Below are positions 5,340 to 5,407 of a stretch of 5,407 bases of DNA, piece by piece. Location of the stretch: NCBI GenBank assembly GCA_023136305.1, contig JAGLSF010000153.1, positions 1 through 5,407 of the forward strand, in the 5' to 3' direction. The position numbers and the translations under genes are program-made. Position 1 is the first letter of the stretch, and the number at the start of each line of letters is the position of its first letter. A model generated the notes under the pieces. That model was given only the letters and a program-made list of their open reading frames with translations. It ran no database searches and was not told the origin of the DNA. The stretch comes from Spirochaetota bacterium (lineage in GTDB: Bacteria; Spirochaetota; B62-G9; DRHN01).

Positions 5340-5350
5340 ACATGCTATTT

Positions 5351-5407
5351 CGGAGAGAGAGGGATTCGAACCCTCGGTACCCGGTTAAGGTACACACGCT
5401 TTCCAAG
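5351..5407 (-). tRNA. tRNA-Ser(GGA), 5' part outside window
   Basis: Visible from the last base of the anticodon stem's 5' strand onward: the loop TTGGAAA with anticodon GGA at 5404-5402 (reads UCC/UCU), the stem 3' strand GCGTG (5399-5395), and a long class II variable arm with GTACC (5393-5389) pairing GGTAC (5381-5377). The T arm GAGGG-TTCGAAT-CCCTC (5375-5359) follows, then the acceptor 3' strand TCTCTCC (5358-5352) and discriminator G at 5351. The long variable arm, discriminator G and GGA anticodon all mark serine. CCA is not encoded (next bases AAAT), so it must be added by nucleotidyltransferase. The D arm and 5' acceptor strand are cut off by the window edge. Confidence 0.93.

Overview
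The window is a compact bacterial chromosome segment. Its right two thirds, read on the minus strand, is a conserved housekeeping block: the 3' part of a serine tRNA, the RNA of the signal recognition particle (SRP), dnaX (DNA polymerase III tau/gamma clamp-loader subunit), ybaB (nucleoid-associated protein) and recR (recombination mediator). dnaX-ybaB-recR is a widespread bacterial gene order. The base composition is close to balanced. A stand-alone 2-oxoacid dehydrogenase acyltransferase domain and an Fe-S flavoprotein lie alongside. This loosely suggests an anaerobic, Desulfobacterota/Syntrophia-like or Nitrospirota-like bacterium, but the taxonomic guess is inference and weak.

Layout from left to right. 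Positions 1-645 (minus) hold the catalytic domain of a dihydrolipoamide acyltransferase (E2), cut by the window's left edge. Its N-terminus is inside the window and carries neither a lipoyl nor a subunit-binding domain. Positions 646-898 are a divergent intergenic region with a 16-bp-stem inverted repeat, two copies of a palindromic AAAAGTACTnTTT box and a good sigma70-type promoter facing right. Positions 899-1606 (plus) hold an unrecognised 235-residue protein. Only 8 bp further on, convergent to it, is a flavodoxin-fold protein with a four-cysteine Fe-S motif (1615-2193, minus). Positions 2194-2460 are mostly intergenic, with a stretch open on both strands that I cannot assign. Then come recR (2461-3057), ybaB (3058-3378) and dnaX (3378-5072), all minus and translationally coupled (TAATG at dnaX/ybaB, TAA directly followed by TTG at ybaB/recR). 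Upstream of dnaX is a candidate promoter, then the SRP RNA (5191-5339), then tRNA-Ser(GGA) (5351 to beyond 5407).

How the parts work together. DnaX loads the beta sliding clamp, YbaB binds DNA, and RecR acts with RecO/RecF to load RecA at gaps, so the block is a replication and repair operon. The tRNA and SRP RNA are only 11 nt apart and probably come from one precursor. The SRP RNA is drawn out into a rod of about 149 nt, closed by a 22-bp terminal helix that runs into what a naive ORF call would give to dnaX. This is the main reason to start dnaX at 5072. I found no mobile element, CRISPR array or obvious new multi-gene system. The least ordinary parts are the lipoyl-less E2, the unknown plus-strand gene and the structured divergent region between them.
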